A stretch of DNA of 64,000 bases, from assembly GCF_002105195.1 (NCBI RefSeq), contig NZ_MUHU01000009.1:62001-126000 (forward strand), in the 5' to 3' direction. The position numbers and the translations under genes were made by a program. Positions within the stretch are counted from its first letter, which is position 1. Each line of letters starts with the position of its first letter. The notes below the pieces were generated by a model. That model did no database searches and was not told the origin of the DNA. It saw nothing but the letters and a program-made list of their open reading frames with translations. Below, in pieces: positions 35,014 through 42,773 of the stretch. Source of the DNA: Derxia lacustris (lineage in GTDB: Bacteria > Pseudomonadota > Gammaproteobacteria > Burkholderiales > Burkholderiaceae_E).

Positions 35014-35029
35014 CGGCACGAATGCTGCT
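35014..35029 (+). promoter_or_regulatory. Sigma-54 promoter of DszA/NtaA-type gene
   Basis: CGGCACGAATGCTGCT, GG (35015-35016) and GC (35027-35028) with 10-base spacing. It matches the promoter at 16070 in 13 consecutive positions except one. Predicted start is about 35040, 37 bases before the ATG. Confidence 0.72.
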
Positions 35030-35076
35030 GAATCGGGCGGGCCCTTATTCCTCTCGCCTTTTCCAGAAAAGCCATC

Positions 35077-36471
35077 ATGAGCAAGACCCTCCGTTTCAAT
35101 GCCTTCGAAATGAATTGCGTCGGGCATCAATCGCCCGGTCTGTGGGCGCATCCGCGCGACCGGGCCTGGCAGTACAAGGATCTGGAGTACTGGACCGGAC
35201 TGGCGCGCACGCTGGAACGCGGCATCTTCGACGGCGTGTTCATCGCCGACGTGCTCGGCGTCTACGACGTCTATCAGGGCAGCGCGCGCAAGGCGATCGA
35301 GCAGGGCGTGCAGATTCCGGTGAACGATCCGCTCCAGCTCGCCGCGCCGATGGCGCTGGTGACCGAGCATCTCGGCTTCGGCATCACCTCGTCGATCTTC
35401 TTCGAGCATCCCTATCCGTTCGCGCGCCGACTTTCGACCGCCGACCACCTCACCGGCGGCCGCGTGGGCTGGAACGTGGTCACGTCCTATCTGGAGAGCG
35501 GCTCGCGCAATCTGGGCTCGACCCAGGCCCGCCATGACGACCGCTACGACGTGGCCGACGAATATCTGGAGGTGCTCTACAAGCTGTGGGAAGGCAGCTG
35601 GGAGGACGGCGCAGTGCTGCGCGACCGCGAGCGGCGCGTGTTCGCCGATCCGGCCCGGGTCCACGAGATCGGGCACAAGGGTCGGCATTACGAGGTGCCG
35701 GGCTTTCATCTGTGCGAACCGTCGCCGCAGCGCACGCCGGTGCTCTATCAGGCCGGCGCGTCGTCGCGCGGCCAGCGCTTTGCGGCCGAGCATGCCGAGT
35801 GCGTGTTCGTGGCCGCGCCGACCAGGCCGGTGCTGAGGAACTATGTCGCCGACATCCGCCGTCTGGCGGCACTGGCCGGGCGCGATCCCAAGAAGCTGCT
35901 GATCTACACGCTGCTCACGATCATCGTGGACGAGACCGACGCGAAGGCGCAGGCGCGCTTCCAGGACTATCAGCGCTACGTGAGCTACGACGGCGCGCTG
36001 GTGCTCATGTCGGGCTGGACCGGCATCGACTTCGGCACCTATGCGCCGACCGATCTGGTGCGCAAGGTGGACACCAACGCCATCGTGTCGGCCGTCGAGA
36101 CGCTGTCCGAAGGCGATCCCGACAAGCGCTGGACCATCGAGGAGCTGGCCGGTTTCGGCGGGATCGGCGGACTGGGCCCGGTGTTCGTCGGCTCGCCGTC
36201 CACCGTGGCCGACCTGCTGCAGCAGTGGGTCGAGGAGACCGATGTCGACGGCTTCAACCTGGCCTACGCGGTCACGCCCGAGACCTTCGAGAACGTGGTG
36301 GGCCTGCTGGTGCCGGAGCTGCAGAAGCGCGGCGTCTATCCGGATGCCTACGCGCCCGGCACGCTGCGCGAAAAGCTGTTCGGCGCCGGCGCCCGGCTTG
36401 GCGCCGAGCATCCCGCGGCGCGCTATCGCGACATCGAGGCGGTCAAGGCGGCCGCCGCGCAAGCGCGCTGA
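35077..36471 (+). CDS. FMNH2-dependent monooxygenase, NtaA/SnaA/DszA type
   Basis: 464 residues, luciferase-like fold of the nitrilotriacetate/dibenzothiophene-sulfone monooxygenase family. Markers are LRFNAFEMNCVGHQSPGLW, RGIFDGVFIADVLGVYDVY, GRVGWNVVTSYLESGSRNLG, VLYQAGASSRGQRFAAEHAE and DGFNLAYAVTPETFENVV. Family members oxidise sulfones, dimethyl sulfide (DmoA) or aminopolycarboxylates. The SfnR setting makes a sulfone or thioether the best guess, with DszC-like partners nearby. The ATG lies downstream of a strong sigma-54 promoter. It appears monocistronic; downstream is a decayed gene on the other strand. Confidence 0.88.
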   Translation: MSKTLRFNAFEMNCVGHQSPGLWAHPRDRAWQYKDLEYWTGLARTLERGIFDGVFIADVLGVYDVYQGSARKAIEQGVQIPVNDPLQLAAPMALVTEHLGFGITSSIFFEHPYPFARRLSTADHLTGGRVGWNVVTSYLESGSRNLGSTQARHDDRYDVADEYLEVLYKLWEGSWEDGAVLRDRERRVFADPARVHEIGHKGRHYEVPGFHLCEPSPQRTPVLYQAGASSRGQRFAAEHAECVFVAAPTRPVLRNYVADIRRLAALAGRDPKKLLIYTLLTIIVDETDAKAQARFQDYQRYVSYDGALVLMSGWTGIDFGTYAPTDLVRKVDTNAIVSAVETLSEGDPDKRWTIEELAGFGGIGGLGPVFVGSPSTVADLLQQWVEETDVDGFNLAYAVTPETFENVVGLLVPELQKRGVYPDAYAPGTLREKLFGAGARLGAEHPAARYRDIEAVKAAAAQAR

Positions 36472-36537
36472 AGTCGCGGTCCGGCCGGTGCGAATCGCAT
36501 GCGCGGCAGCGTGCCGCATCGACCCCGAACGCTCCGC

Positions 36538-37060
36538 TCACGCCTTCGCGGCCGCGCACCGGGGCGTCCGCGCGCGATTTCCGCTCAGCAGCGCATCGAG
36601 GTGATCGGGCGCGAAGGCGTGCAGCGCATCGCTCACGCAATGCCAGCTGCGCGGCGCGGAAAACGGCTCCTCGCCCGTGGGCGGAATGTCGGTCGCCAGC
36701 TGGGCCGGGCGCGCGCGCATGGTCGATTACCCAGGGATGGATCCCGCTGGCCTCGGCCCAGTCGAGTAATTCGCGCGGCGACGCCTTGAGATGGACATGG
36801 CCATGCGGCCGACCAGCGCGCTCGGCATCTGGCGCGCGAGTGCCGTGTCCTGCGCGCGATTGCCGACGCCGATCGATGTTGAGTTCGTCGATGGACAGGA
36901 TGAATTCGCGCTCGCGCACGATCACGGCCGGCGGGTAGAAGCGGCTCACGTTGCAGTCGATCCGCGGAATGCCGATCAGGTCTTCGGGTGCCGGTTGCAA
37001 GCCGAGCAGCGAGACGCATTCAAGCCCAAGCGCCTGCGCAAGACTTTCCGCCGGCGATGT
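36538..37060 (-). pseudogene. Decayed MoxR-like AAA ATPase gene
   Basis: Minus-strand fragments in three frames line up, in order, with MoxR-like AAA ATPases. Frame 1 has ALGLECVSLLGLQPAPEDLI and FYPPAVIVREREFILSIDEL (near 37045-36880). Frame 2 has GVGNRAQDTALARQMPSALV (about 36873-36805). Frame 1 returns with HVHLKASPRELLDWAEASGI, and frame 3 has PPTGEEPFSAPRSWHCVSDA running to a stop at 36538. The Walker A lysine region is missing and roughly 25-30 residues after the DELN motif are deleted. This is a multiply frameshifted relic; the intact ancestor probably worked with a VWA-domain partner, as MoxR genes do. Confidence 0.75.
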
Positions 37061-37370
37061 GGAGGGCTGGAAACGCCGATTGCGTGGTTGCCGGATTGAC
37101 AAATTGCCTTGAAATCGATTGCCAATTTTGCGCAGCTATTCATTTTATTGCCGTTTGACTTTCATCGATTCGATCATTGGGGCGCGGACATTCATGCCGG
37201 ATGCGTTTTCCGACAGGTTTTCACTTGGTCGAAAGTGTCCTTCAATGGGGAATTGCTGGACTGGCGCGGCGATTCATTACACAGTTGCGTGATGGCAGTC
37301 ATTCGTGACGTGGCCTCGACATCAATTTGAAGATCGCATTGGATTGTTGAAAATGACTGGATCGGGCGGC

Positions 37371-38645
37371 ATGCGCAAATGGATTCTGGCGGGCTTGGCA
37401 GGCGTAATGATGACTGCATCGGCAATGGCGACGGAGCGAGAACAGTTCATCGATCTGTTTCTGTCGCCGAGATTGATACATGCAAACATGCGGGCGGAAA
37501 TTGCATTCAGCGCTGCCAATACTGTGCTTGCCTACAATGGATTTTCCTGGCTGGGAGCGAAGACTGCCGAACCCGCCACATTCACCGATCGTGATCTGAA
37601 AAGAATCATTCAGGAGATAGACCGCATTTCGGCCACCTACGCCAGTGCAGTCGATCCCGATCAGCCGGAGGCGCTCCGGCTGGTGGTCGACAAATTCAAG
37701 GGTGATATCGAGGCAGAGTGGGCCGATTTTTACCGGCCCGGCAGCGAGCACAATCAATTGGCCGTCGACAATCGGTCATTCCTGATTTCGGCAGCCCTGC
37801 TGCCGATTTATCGCGAACTCCTGGCAAAGCTGGCCCCGGATACGATAGGCCCCTATCCCTTCCCGGATACGATAGGCCTCTATCCCTTTGTGCCGCGCAA
37901 TACGACGAACGAACTATACGGCCCCTTGGCGCTGGACTTCACCCAGCCAAACAGGCTCGAAATACATTCGGTGCTTTCCGGTCGGGCTGTGGAATTGATA
38001 GCAAACGGCAATCAACTGCGTCAACAGGAGCAACAACTGCGGGATCGTGGTCAGGCCTTTGGTGCAAGGAACAAATACAGATACATTCTTCAGCTCTGGG
38101 ACAATTGGTTTTACGACGTATCGAGTGGCGTTCGGCGCCAATGGATTGACGTCATGCGTACCCGAATCGATGTTGAAAAAGCCAAGTCGGAAATAGCGAT
38201 GCTCGGCAAACGCGTGCAAATGCTTGCCGATCCCTACAAGACCGGGCTCTGCTACGCCATGGGACTTGACGATGAATCGCTCAGGGCCAGTCAGGGCGAC
38301 TGGACTCGGGTAAGGACCCGGGCCAATAAATCGCTCAACAACAGTTCCTACGAAGTCAAATGGGTGGTCGAGGCCTATGCGCAGGGCTGCTATGTCAAAC
38401 AGGATTTTTCGATGGCGCGCAGCATCCTGGAGCGCTGGGCCGAGGCGCATCACGACCAGGGCAAATTGACTGAATACACGCATTGCAAGCTGGCGCTCTG
38501 GACACGCCATGGCGTGGGCGGCAAGCGTGACAGCAAGCTGGCAGACCAATGGGAACGGCGCGCCTACGAGCAAGCCGAGGTGACTTGCCAACATCCGCCC
38601 GAATCGCTGATCGATCCGCGCGATCCCTGGGCCGATCTGCACTGA
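37371..38645 (+). CDS. Secreted protein of unknown family
   Basis: 424 residues from MRKWILAGLAGV, chosen because it starts a signal peptide (cleavage near ASAMA-TE); an ATG 18 bases upstream and one at 37305 are alternatives. The mature protein is helical, with many Gln, Arg and Asp, and Cys residues in the C-terminal third (GLCYAMGL, QGCYVKQDF, THCKLALW, EVTCQHPP). The C-terminal 120 residues look like tetratricopeptide or Sel1-type helical pairs. A 9-residue tandem duplication lies mid-protein. Base composition is lower in GC than the flanks, suggesting recent acquisition. No function recognised; no operon partner. Confidence 0.72.
   Translation: MRKWILAGLAGVMMTASAMATEREQFIDLFLSPRLIHANMRAEIAFSAANTVLAYNGFSWLGAKTAEPATFTDRDLKRIIQEIDRISATYASAVDPDQPEALRLVVDKFKGDIEAEWADFYRPGSEHNQLAVDNRSFLISAALLPIYRELLAKLAPDTIGPYPFPDTIGLYPFVPRNTTNELYGPLALDFTQPNRLEIHSVLSGRAVELIANGNQLRQQEQQLRDRGQAFGARNKYRYILQLWDNWFYDVSSGVRRQWIDVMRTRIDVEKAKSEIAMLGKRVQMLADPYKTGLCYAMGLDDESLRASQGDWTRVRTRANKSLNNSSYEVKWVVEAYAQGCYVKQDFSMARSILERWAEAHHDQGKLTEYTHCKLALWTRHGVGGKRDSKLADQWERRAYEQAEVTCQHPPESLIDPRDPWADLH
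37835..37888 (+). repeat. 27-bp tandem duplication inside the secreted protein gene
   Basis: Two adjacent 27-base copies (37835-37861 and 37862-37888) differ at one position and encode PDTIGPYPF then PDTIGLYPF in frame. A recent slippage or duplication event that keeps the frame. Confidence 0.95.
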
Positions 38646-38661
38646 GCAGGTTGCGCTGCTG

Positions 38662-39504
38662 TCAGTCGTCAGCTAGCCGCGCCACCAGCCGCCCGAACTC
38701 CTCGCGATTGAGGTCGGACACGACCCAGTGCGCCATGCCGCCGCGAGTCCAGCGCGCGAGGCGGAAGCCGCGCTCCTCGCTGAACGCGGGCGCGCTGTCG
38801 GCGCCGCGCTCGGGCCACAGATAGGCGTCGACCGCATGCCGGCCCTGGCGATAGGCGAGTGCCGCCACCTGTCGGCCATTCACGTAATCGAGCCGCCCGC
38901 CGAGGAAGACGGTGTCGGGCAGCAGCCGGTCGGGCACCGGCGGCGAGTAGTCGAGGCGCGCCGACAGCCAGGGCTTGACGGTGTGATGGTCGGACGAGGC
39001 CACGTCGACCGCGCGGTCGGACAGCGTGGCGCGCACATGGCTCGCGACGATCTCGTCGCCGAGGCGGTCGTCGGCGCGCCCGCCGACCAGCGCGAGATTG
39101 ACCGCCAGCGTGAGCGTGGCGAGCACGCCGCAGGCCGAGACGAAGGGGCGCCAGGCAAACCAGCGCGCGAGCCAGCCGCGCAGCGCGGCGGACGCGGGGC
39201 GGGCGCTGGCCGGCTGCGCTTGCGGGACGGGTTGCGGGATGCGCTGCGGCGCGGCGGCGTGCTCGGCGCTTGCCGCCGCCGTCTGCGCCGCCAGCATCGC
39301 GCCGAGCCGCCCGCGCAGCGCAGCGGGCGCTACGTGATAGTCGGCACGCGCGCGCAGCCCGTCGCGCAGCGCGCGCAGCGCCTCGGCCTCGGCGCGCAGG
39401 CCGGCATCGGCGGCGAGCAGCGCCTCGATCTCCAGCCGGCGCGCGAGGTCGAGTTCGCCGTCGACGAAGGCGTTGAGTTCTCCGGCGGTCGGATGACGGC
39501 TCAC
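38662..39504 (-). CDS. Membrane anti-sigma factor
   Basis: 280 residues from a GTG that overlaps the sigma stop as GTGA. The N-terminus SRHPTAGELNAFVDGELD is the usual anti-sigma start, but the zinc-binding Cys/His motif is absent, so it is not a ZAS-type redox sensor. One transmembrane segment lies near residues 130-152 (FVSACGVLATLTLAVNLALV), followed by an extracytoplasmic domain with VFLGGRLDYVNGRQVAALAY and WVVSDLNREEF. It should hold the cognate ECF factor at the membrane until a periplasmic signal arrives. Confidence 0.85.
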   Translation of the reverse strand: MSRHPTAGELNAFVDGELDLARRLEIEALLAADAGLRAEAEALRALRDGLRARADYHVAPAALRGRLGAMLAAQTAAASAEHAAAPQRIPQPVPQAQPASARPASAALRGWLARWFAWRPFVSACGVLATLTLAVNLALVGGRADDRLGDEIVASHVRATLSDRAVDVASSDHHTVKPWLSARLDYSPPVPDRLLPDTVFLGGRLDYVNGRQVAALAYRQGRHAVDAYLWPERGADSAPAFSEERGFRLARWTRGGMAHWVVSDLNREEFGRLVARLADD

Positions 39505-40097
39505 GATTGCTTTCCCTTGCTGGCAGTGCCGACCGCATGCAGGCGCGGCCGGGCATCGGGTTCGAGCGCGGCGCGCATCAGCAGGCGCGCCCGCGACAGC
39601 CGCGACATCACGGTGCCGATCGGCAGGTCGGCGATGGTGGCGATTTCCTTGTACGACAGGTCCTCGAGTTCGCGCAGCACCAGCACCTCGCGATAGGCAA
39701 TGGGCAGCTCGGCCAGCGCGCGGTTGATGCGCGCGCGGTCGGCGCTGCGCAGCGCGATGGCCTGCGGCTCGTCGGCGGCCGGCGCCGGCAGCTCGCGCCA
39801 GTCGGCATCGGCCGAGTCGTCGAGCGCCACGGTCTCGGCCGGCCGGTTTTCGCTCAGCCACGAGAAGCAGGTGTTGCGCACGATCTGCAACAGCCAGGCA
39901 CGCGCGTTGTCGCCACGAAAGCCCGCGAAGTAGCGCAGCGCGCGCAGCGTGGCTTCCTGCACCACATCCTCGGCATCGCTGTCGTTGCGCGTGAGCCAGC
40001 GCGCCAGGTTGTAGGCGGCGTCGAGATGCGGCATGGCCAGCAGCTCGAAGCGGCGCAGGTCGGTCGGATCGATCACGTTGAGGTCCCGGTCATCCAT
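39501..40097 (-). CDS. ECF RNA polymerase sigma factor
   Basis: 198 residues. Region 2 DAAYNLARWLTRNDSDAEDVVQEA and region 4 with LEDLSYKEIATIADLPIGTV are standard ECF motifs. The start MDDRDLNV has a GGAGG site 7 bases upstream; the longer frame to 40259 runs through the divergent promoter region. It is translationally coupled to the anti-sigma gene and divergent from the phosphoesterase-cupredoxin-HiPIP operon, which is therefore a likely target. Confidence 0.92.
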   Translation of the reverse strand: MDDRDLNVIDPTDLRRFELLAMPHLDAAYNLARWLTRNDSDAEDVVQEATLRALRYFAGFRGDNARAWLLQIVRNTCFSWLSENRPAETVALDDSADADWRELPAPAADEPQAIALRSADRARINRALAELPIAYREVLVLRELEDLSYKEIATIADLPIGTVMSRLSRARLLMRAALEPDARPRLHAVGTASKGKQS

Positions 40098-40251
40098 GCA
40101 CAACCTCCGGCCGGCGCGGTTTATTCCCGCGCGGCATTTCTTTTTGTGGATGGCGTTTTGGCGGGAATAGCCGGCGGGCCCGGCCGGTACTGCATGGGGA
40201 ACCCGCCGGGCCGCCCGCACGCGACCCGGTCCCTTCGACCAGGAGCATGCG

Positions 40252-41148
40252 ATGAGCACGATCGACAGACGACAGTTTCTTCAACTCGCGGGCATCGGCG
40301 GCGCAGTGTTCGCCTCGGGCCTCGGCCGCACGGCGAGCGCGATGCAGGCGATGGCCGGCAGCGAAGATTTCTTTTTCGTACAGCTTTCCGACACCCACTG
40401 GGGTTTCGAGGGCGCGCCCAATCCCGATGCGCGCGGCACGCTGCCCAAGGCCATCGACGCGGTCAATGCGCTGGCCGCCAGGCCCGACTTCATCATCTTC
40501 ACCGGCGACCTGACCCACACCACCGACGACCCGCGCGAGCGCCGCAAGCGCATGGCCGAGTTCAAGGAGCTGGCCGCCAAGCTCGACGTGAAGACGGTGC
40601 GCTTCATCCCCGGCGAGCACGACGCCTCGCTCGACAACGGCAAGGCGTTCAAGGAGTTCTTCGGGCCGACGCAATACAGCTTCGATCACAAGGGCGTGCA
40701 TTTCATCGTGCTCGACAACGTGAGCGATCCGGGCGCCCAGCTCGGCGAGGCGCAACTCGGCTGGCTGGCCGACGAGCTGAAGGCCCAGCCCGCCGACGCG
40801 CGCATCGTGGTGTTCGCGCACCGGCCGCTGTTCGACCTGTATCCGCAATGGGACTGGGCCACGCGCGACGGCGCGCGCGCCATCGAGCTGCTGTCGACGC
40901 ATGCCAACGTCACCGTGTTCTATGGCCACATCCATCAGGAGCATCACCAGATGACCGGCCACATCGCGCATCACTCGGCCAAGTCGCTGATCTTTCCGCT
41001 GCCGGTCGCGGGCTCGCAGCCCAAGCGCGCGCCGCTGCCCTGGGATGCGGCCGAGCCCTATCGCGGCCTGGGCTTCCGCGAGGTGACGGCCAAGCCGGCG
41101 GCGCCGGCCTATGCGCTGGCCGAGTTCCCGGTCGTGGCTAAGGGCTGA
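40252..41148 (+). CDS. Exported metallophosphoesterase (Tat substrate)
   Basis: 298 residues. The twin-arginine signal (IDRRQFLQLAG) is followed by a calcineurin-like phosphoesterase with all metal motifs: QLSDTHWG, FTGDLTH, IPGEHD, FAHRPL and YGHIHQEH. NHD of the common motif is replaced by EHD (GEHD). It hydrolyses a phosphoester in the periplasm; the substrate is unknown. AGGAG precedes the ATG. It is the first gene of a three-gene operon with a cupredoxin and a HiPIP, opposite the sigma/anti-sigma pair. Confidence 0.9.
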   Translation: MSTIDRRQFLQLAGIGGAVFASGLGRTASAMQAMAGSEDFFFVQLSDTHWGFEGAPNPDARGTLPKAIDAVNALAARPDFIIFTGDLTHTTDDPRERRKRMAEFKELAAKLDVKTVRFIPGEHDASLDNGKAFKEFFGPTQYSFDHKGVHFIVLDNVSDPGAQLGEAQLGWLADELKAQPADARIVVFAHRPLFDLYPQWDWATRDGARAIELLSTHANVTVFYGHIHQEHHQMTGHIAHHSAKSLIFPLPVAGSQPKRAPLPWDAAEPYRGLGFREVTAKPAAPAYALAEFPVVAKG

Positions 41149-41152
41149 GGCG

Positions 41153-41530
41153 ATGGACGACATCAACACGCTCGCGGCGCGCCGGCGCCTGCTGCAACTG
41201 GCCGGGCTGCTCGCGCTCGGCGGCGCGACCGGTGCGGCGTTTGCCGCGGCCAAGCCGCGCGTCATCAACGTGGTGGCGAAGAAGTTCGACTTCGTGCCGT
41301 CGGAGATCCGCGTGAAGAAGGGCGAGGCGATCACGCTCAAGCTCACCGCGCCCGAGGTGCCGATGGGCATCAACATTGCCGACTTCGGCGTGCGCGCCGA
41401 CATCGTGCCGGGCAAGCCGACGCTGCTGAGCTTTGTGACCGACAAGGCCGGCAGCTTTCCCTTCCTGTGCGACGTGTTCTGCGGCAGCGGCCATGAGGAC
41501 ATGAGCGGCACGCTCATCGTCAGCGAATGA
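41153..41530 (+). CDS. Exported cupredoxin with CuA-like motif
   Basis: 125 residues with a twin-arginine-like signal (AARRRLLQLAGLLALGG). The fold is that of a cytochrome c oxidase subunit II-type cupredoxin: VVAKKFDFVPSEIRVKKGE and the ligand loop CDVFCGSGHEDMSG (C106, C110, H114, M117). The N-terminal histidine expected in VPHGF is Met71 here (VPMGINIADFGVRADIVPG), so a standard CuA or type 1 site lacks one ligand. It may carry electrons or copper in the periplasm. It starts 4 bases after the phosphoesterase stop and overlaps the HiPIP gene as ATGA. Confidence 0.85.
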   Translation: MDDINTLAARRRLLQLAGLLALGGATGAAFAAAKPRVINVVAKKFDFVPSEIRVKKGEAITLKLTAPEVPMGINIADFGVRADIVPGKPTLLSFVTDKAGSFPFLCDVFCGSGHEDMSGTLIVSE

Positions 41531-41832
41531 AGGCGCCGAGCATGGACAGTTCTCATGACGAAGGCCGGCGCAAGGCATTGCGCGCCGGCGTGACGGCAGC
41601 GGCGGGCCTGGGTCTGGCGCTGCTCGCGACGCGGGCCGGTGCGCAGGCGCCCAAGCTGGACAAGGCGGCGGTCAAGTACATGGACGCGTCGGCGGTCGAA
41701 GGCAAGGAGTGCGACGACTGCAGCCAGTTCGTGGAAGGCACGGGCGGCGCGGCCGGCAGTTGCCGCATCGTCGCCGGCGCGATCAGCCCGAAGGGGCATT
41801 GCATCGCGTTCTCGCCCAAGCCCAGGCGTTGA
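41527..41832 (+). CDS. High-potential iron-sulfur protein (HiPIP)
   Basis: 101 residues from the ATG overlapping the cupredoxin stop; an ATG at 41542 is an alternative. A Tat signal (EGRRKALRAGV) leads to a small domain with four cysteines at 62, 65, 79 and 92 (CDDC, GSCR, GHCIAF), the HiPIP [4Fe-4S] pattern. HiPIPs are periplasmic one-electron carriers. Co-transcription with a cupredoxin suggests a short periplasmic electron chain. A strong hairpin follows the gene. Confidence 0.88.
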   Translation: MKAPSMDSSHDEGRRKALRAGVTAAAGLGLALLATRAGAQAPKLDKAAVKYMDASAVEGKECDDCSQFVEGTGGAAGSCRIVAGAISPKGHCIAFSPKPRR

Positions 41833-41836
41833 CGAA

Positions 41837-41879
41837 GGGCGGCGGATCGCGGCGGCGCGCGCTGCCCGATCCGCCGCCC
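41837..41879. terminator. Strong bidirectional hairpin after HiPIP
   Basis: A 13-bp perfect stem, GGGCGGCGGATCG (41837-41849) with its complement (41867-41879), fills the gap between the convergent HiPIP and DMT-transporter genes. No T run. Confidence 0.6.
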
Positions 41880-41882
41880 GCA

Positions 41883-42773
41883 TCAGTGCGCCGACGCTGG
41901 GCGCACCAGCACCAGCGCAATGCCGCCGAGGATGGCGACGCCCGCCGCCAGCAACTGCGGACCGGGCAGTTCACCGAGCAGCGCCACGCCGCCGAGCGCG
42001 GTCAGCACCGGCACGCTCAGCTGCACCGTGGCGGCGGCCGATCCGGTCAGATGCGGCAGCGCCGCGTACCAGAACACATAGCCGAGACCCGAGGCCAGCG
42101 CGCCCGAGGCCAGCGCCAGCGCCAGTCCGGTTCCATCGATGGAAAGCCGCGCGCCGAAGGCTGCGACAAGCGCGAGCCCGGCCAGCGCGGCGCGCGCAAA
42201 GTTCATCGCGCTGGCGGCGAGCGGATCGCGTGCCGCGCGGCCACGCAGCGAATACACCGCCCAGGCCACGCCGGCGCCCAGCATCAGCAGCGCCGGCCCG
42301 GGCGGCGGCGCGGCCCAGCCCGGCAGCAGCAGGACGGCGAGGCCGGCGAGCGCAAGCCCGAGGCCGCTGCGCTGGCGCGCGCACAGCCGCTCGCCGCGCC
42401 ACAGGCTGGCGCCGATCATCGTGGCCTGCACCGCGCCGAACAGCAGCAGCGCGCCGGTCGCGGCGCCGAGCTGCGCATAGGCAAACGAGAAGCCGGCGGC
42501 ATAGGCAAACAGCGCCAGCGGCGACCACCAGCGCGCCAGCGCCGGACCGCAGTCGTGCGCGGCGCCGGCAGGCTGGCCAGCCCGGCGCTGCCGCCATGCC
42601 GCGAGCAGCATCAGCATGGCCGCGCCCGACAGCAGCCGCAGCGCGGTGAAGCTGGCCGGGTCGATGGCGGTGCGCAGCAGCGCGGCGCGACACAGCAGCG
42701 AGTTGCCCGCAAACGCGAGCATGGCGGCAGAGGTCGGCAGCCAGACGCGGCCGGTCGCGGCGCGCACCGGCAT
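41883..42773 (-). CDS. EamA/DMT-family transporter
   Basis: 296 residues, ten predicted membrane helices in two EamA repeats. Typical positions are FTALRLLSGAAML in the first half, GAGVAWAVYSLRGR at the start of the second and GGVALLGELPGPQLLAAGVAILGG near the end. Family members export metabolites or amino acids; the substrate cannot be read. Its start overlaps the GST stop as TGATG, so the two are translationally coupled. Confidence 0.9.
   Translation of the reverse strand: MPVRAATGRVWLPTSAAMLAFAGNSLLCRAALLRTAIDPASFTALRLLSGAAMLMLLAAWRQRRAGQPAGAAHDCGPALARWWSPLALFAYAAGFSFAYAQLGAATGALLLFGAVQATMIGASLWRGERLCARQRSGLGLALAGLAVLLLPGWAAPPPGPALLMLGAGVAWAVYSLRGRAARDPLAASAMNFARAALAGLALVAAFGARLSIDGTGLALALASGALASGLGYVFWYAALPHLTGSAAATVQLSVPVLTALGGVALLGELPGPQLLAAGVAILGGIALVLVRPASAH

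Larger units (their letters stand above)
34657..35076. other. Divergent regulatory region, no gene
   Basis: 420 bases between the DszC-like/sfnR unit (minus) and the DszA/NtaA-type gene (plus). It holds sigma-54-like sites in both directions and a cluster of GCTGC/GCAGC dyads at 34911-34944. No ORF with coding character was seen. Confidence 0.7.

Noticed and set aside
37109-37330. A 73-codon plus-strand ORF before the orphan secreted gene
   Set aside because: No ribosome site, no coding pattern and no conserved-looking motif; it lies in AT-richer intergenic DNA where stop-free runs are not informative.
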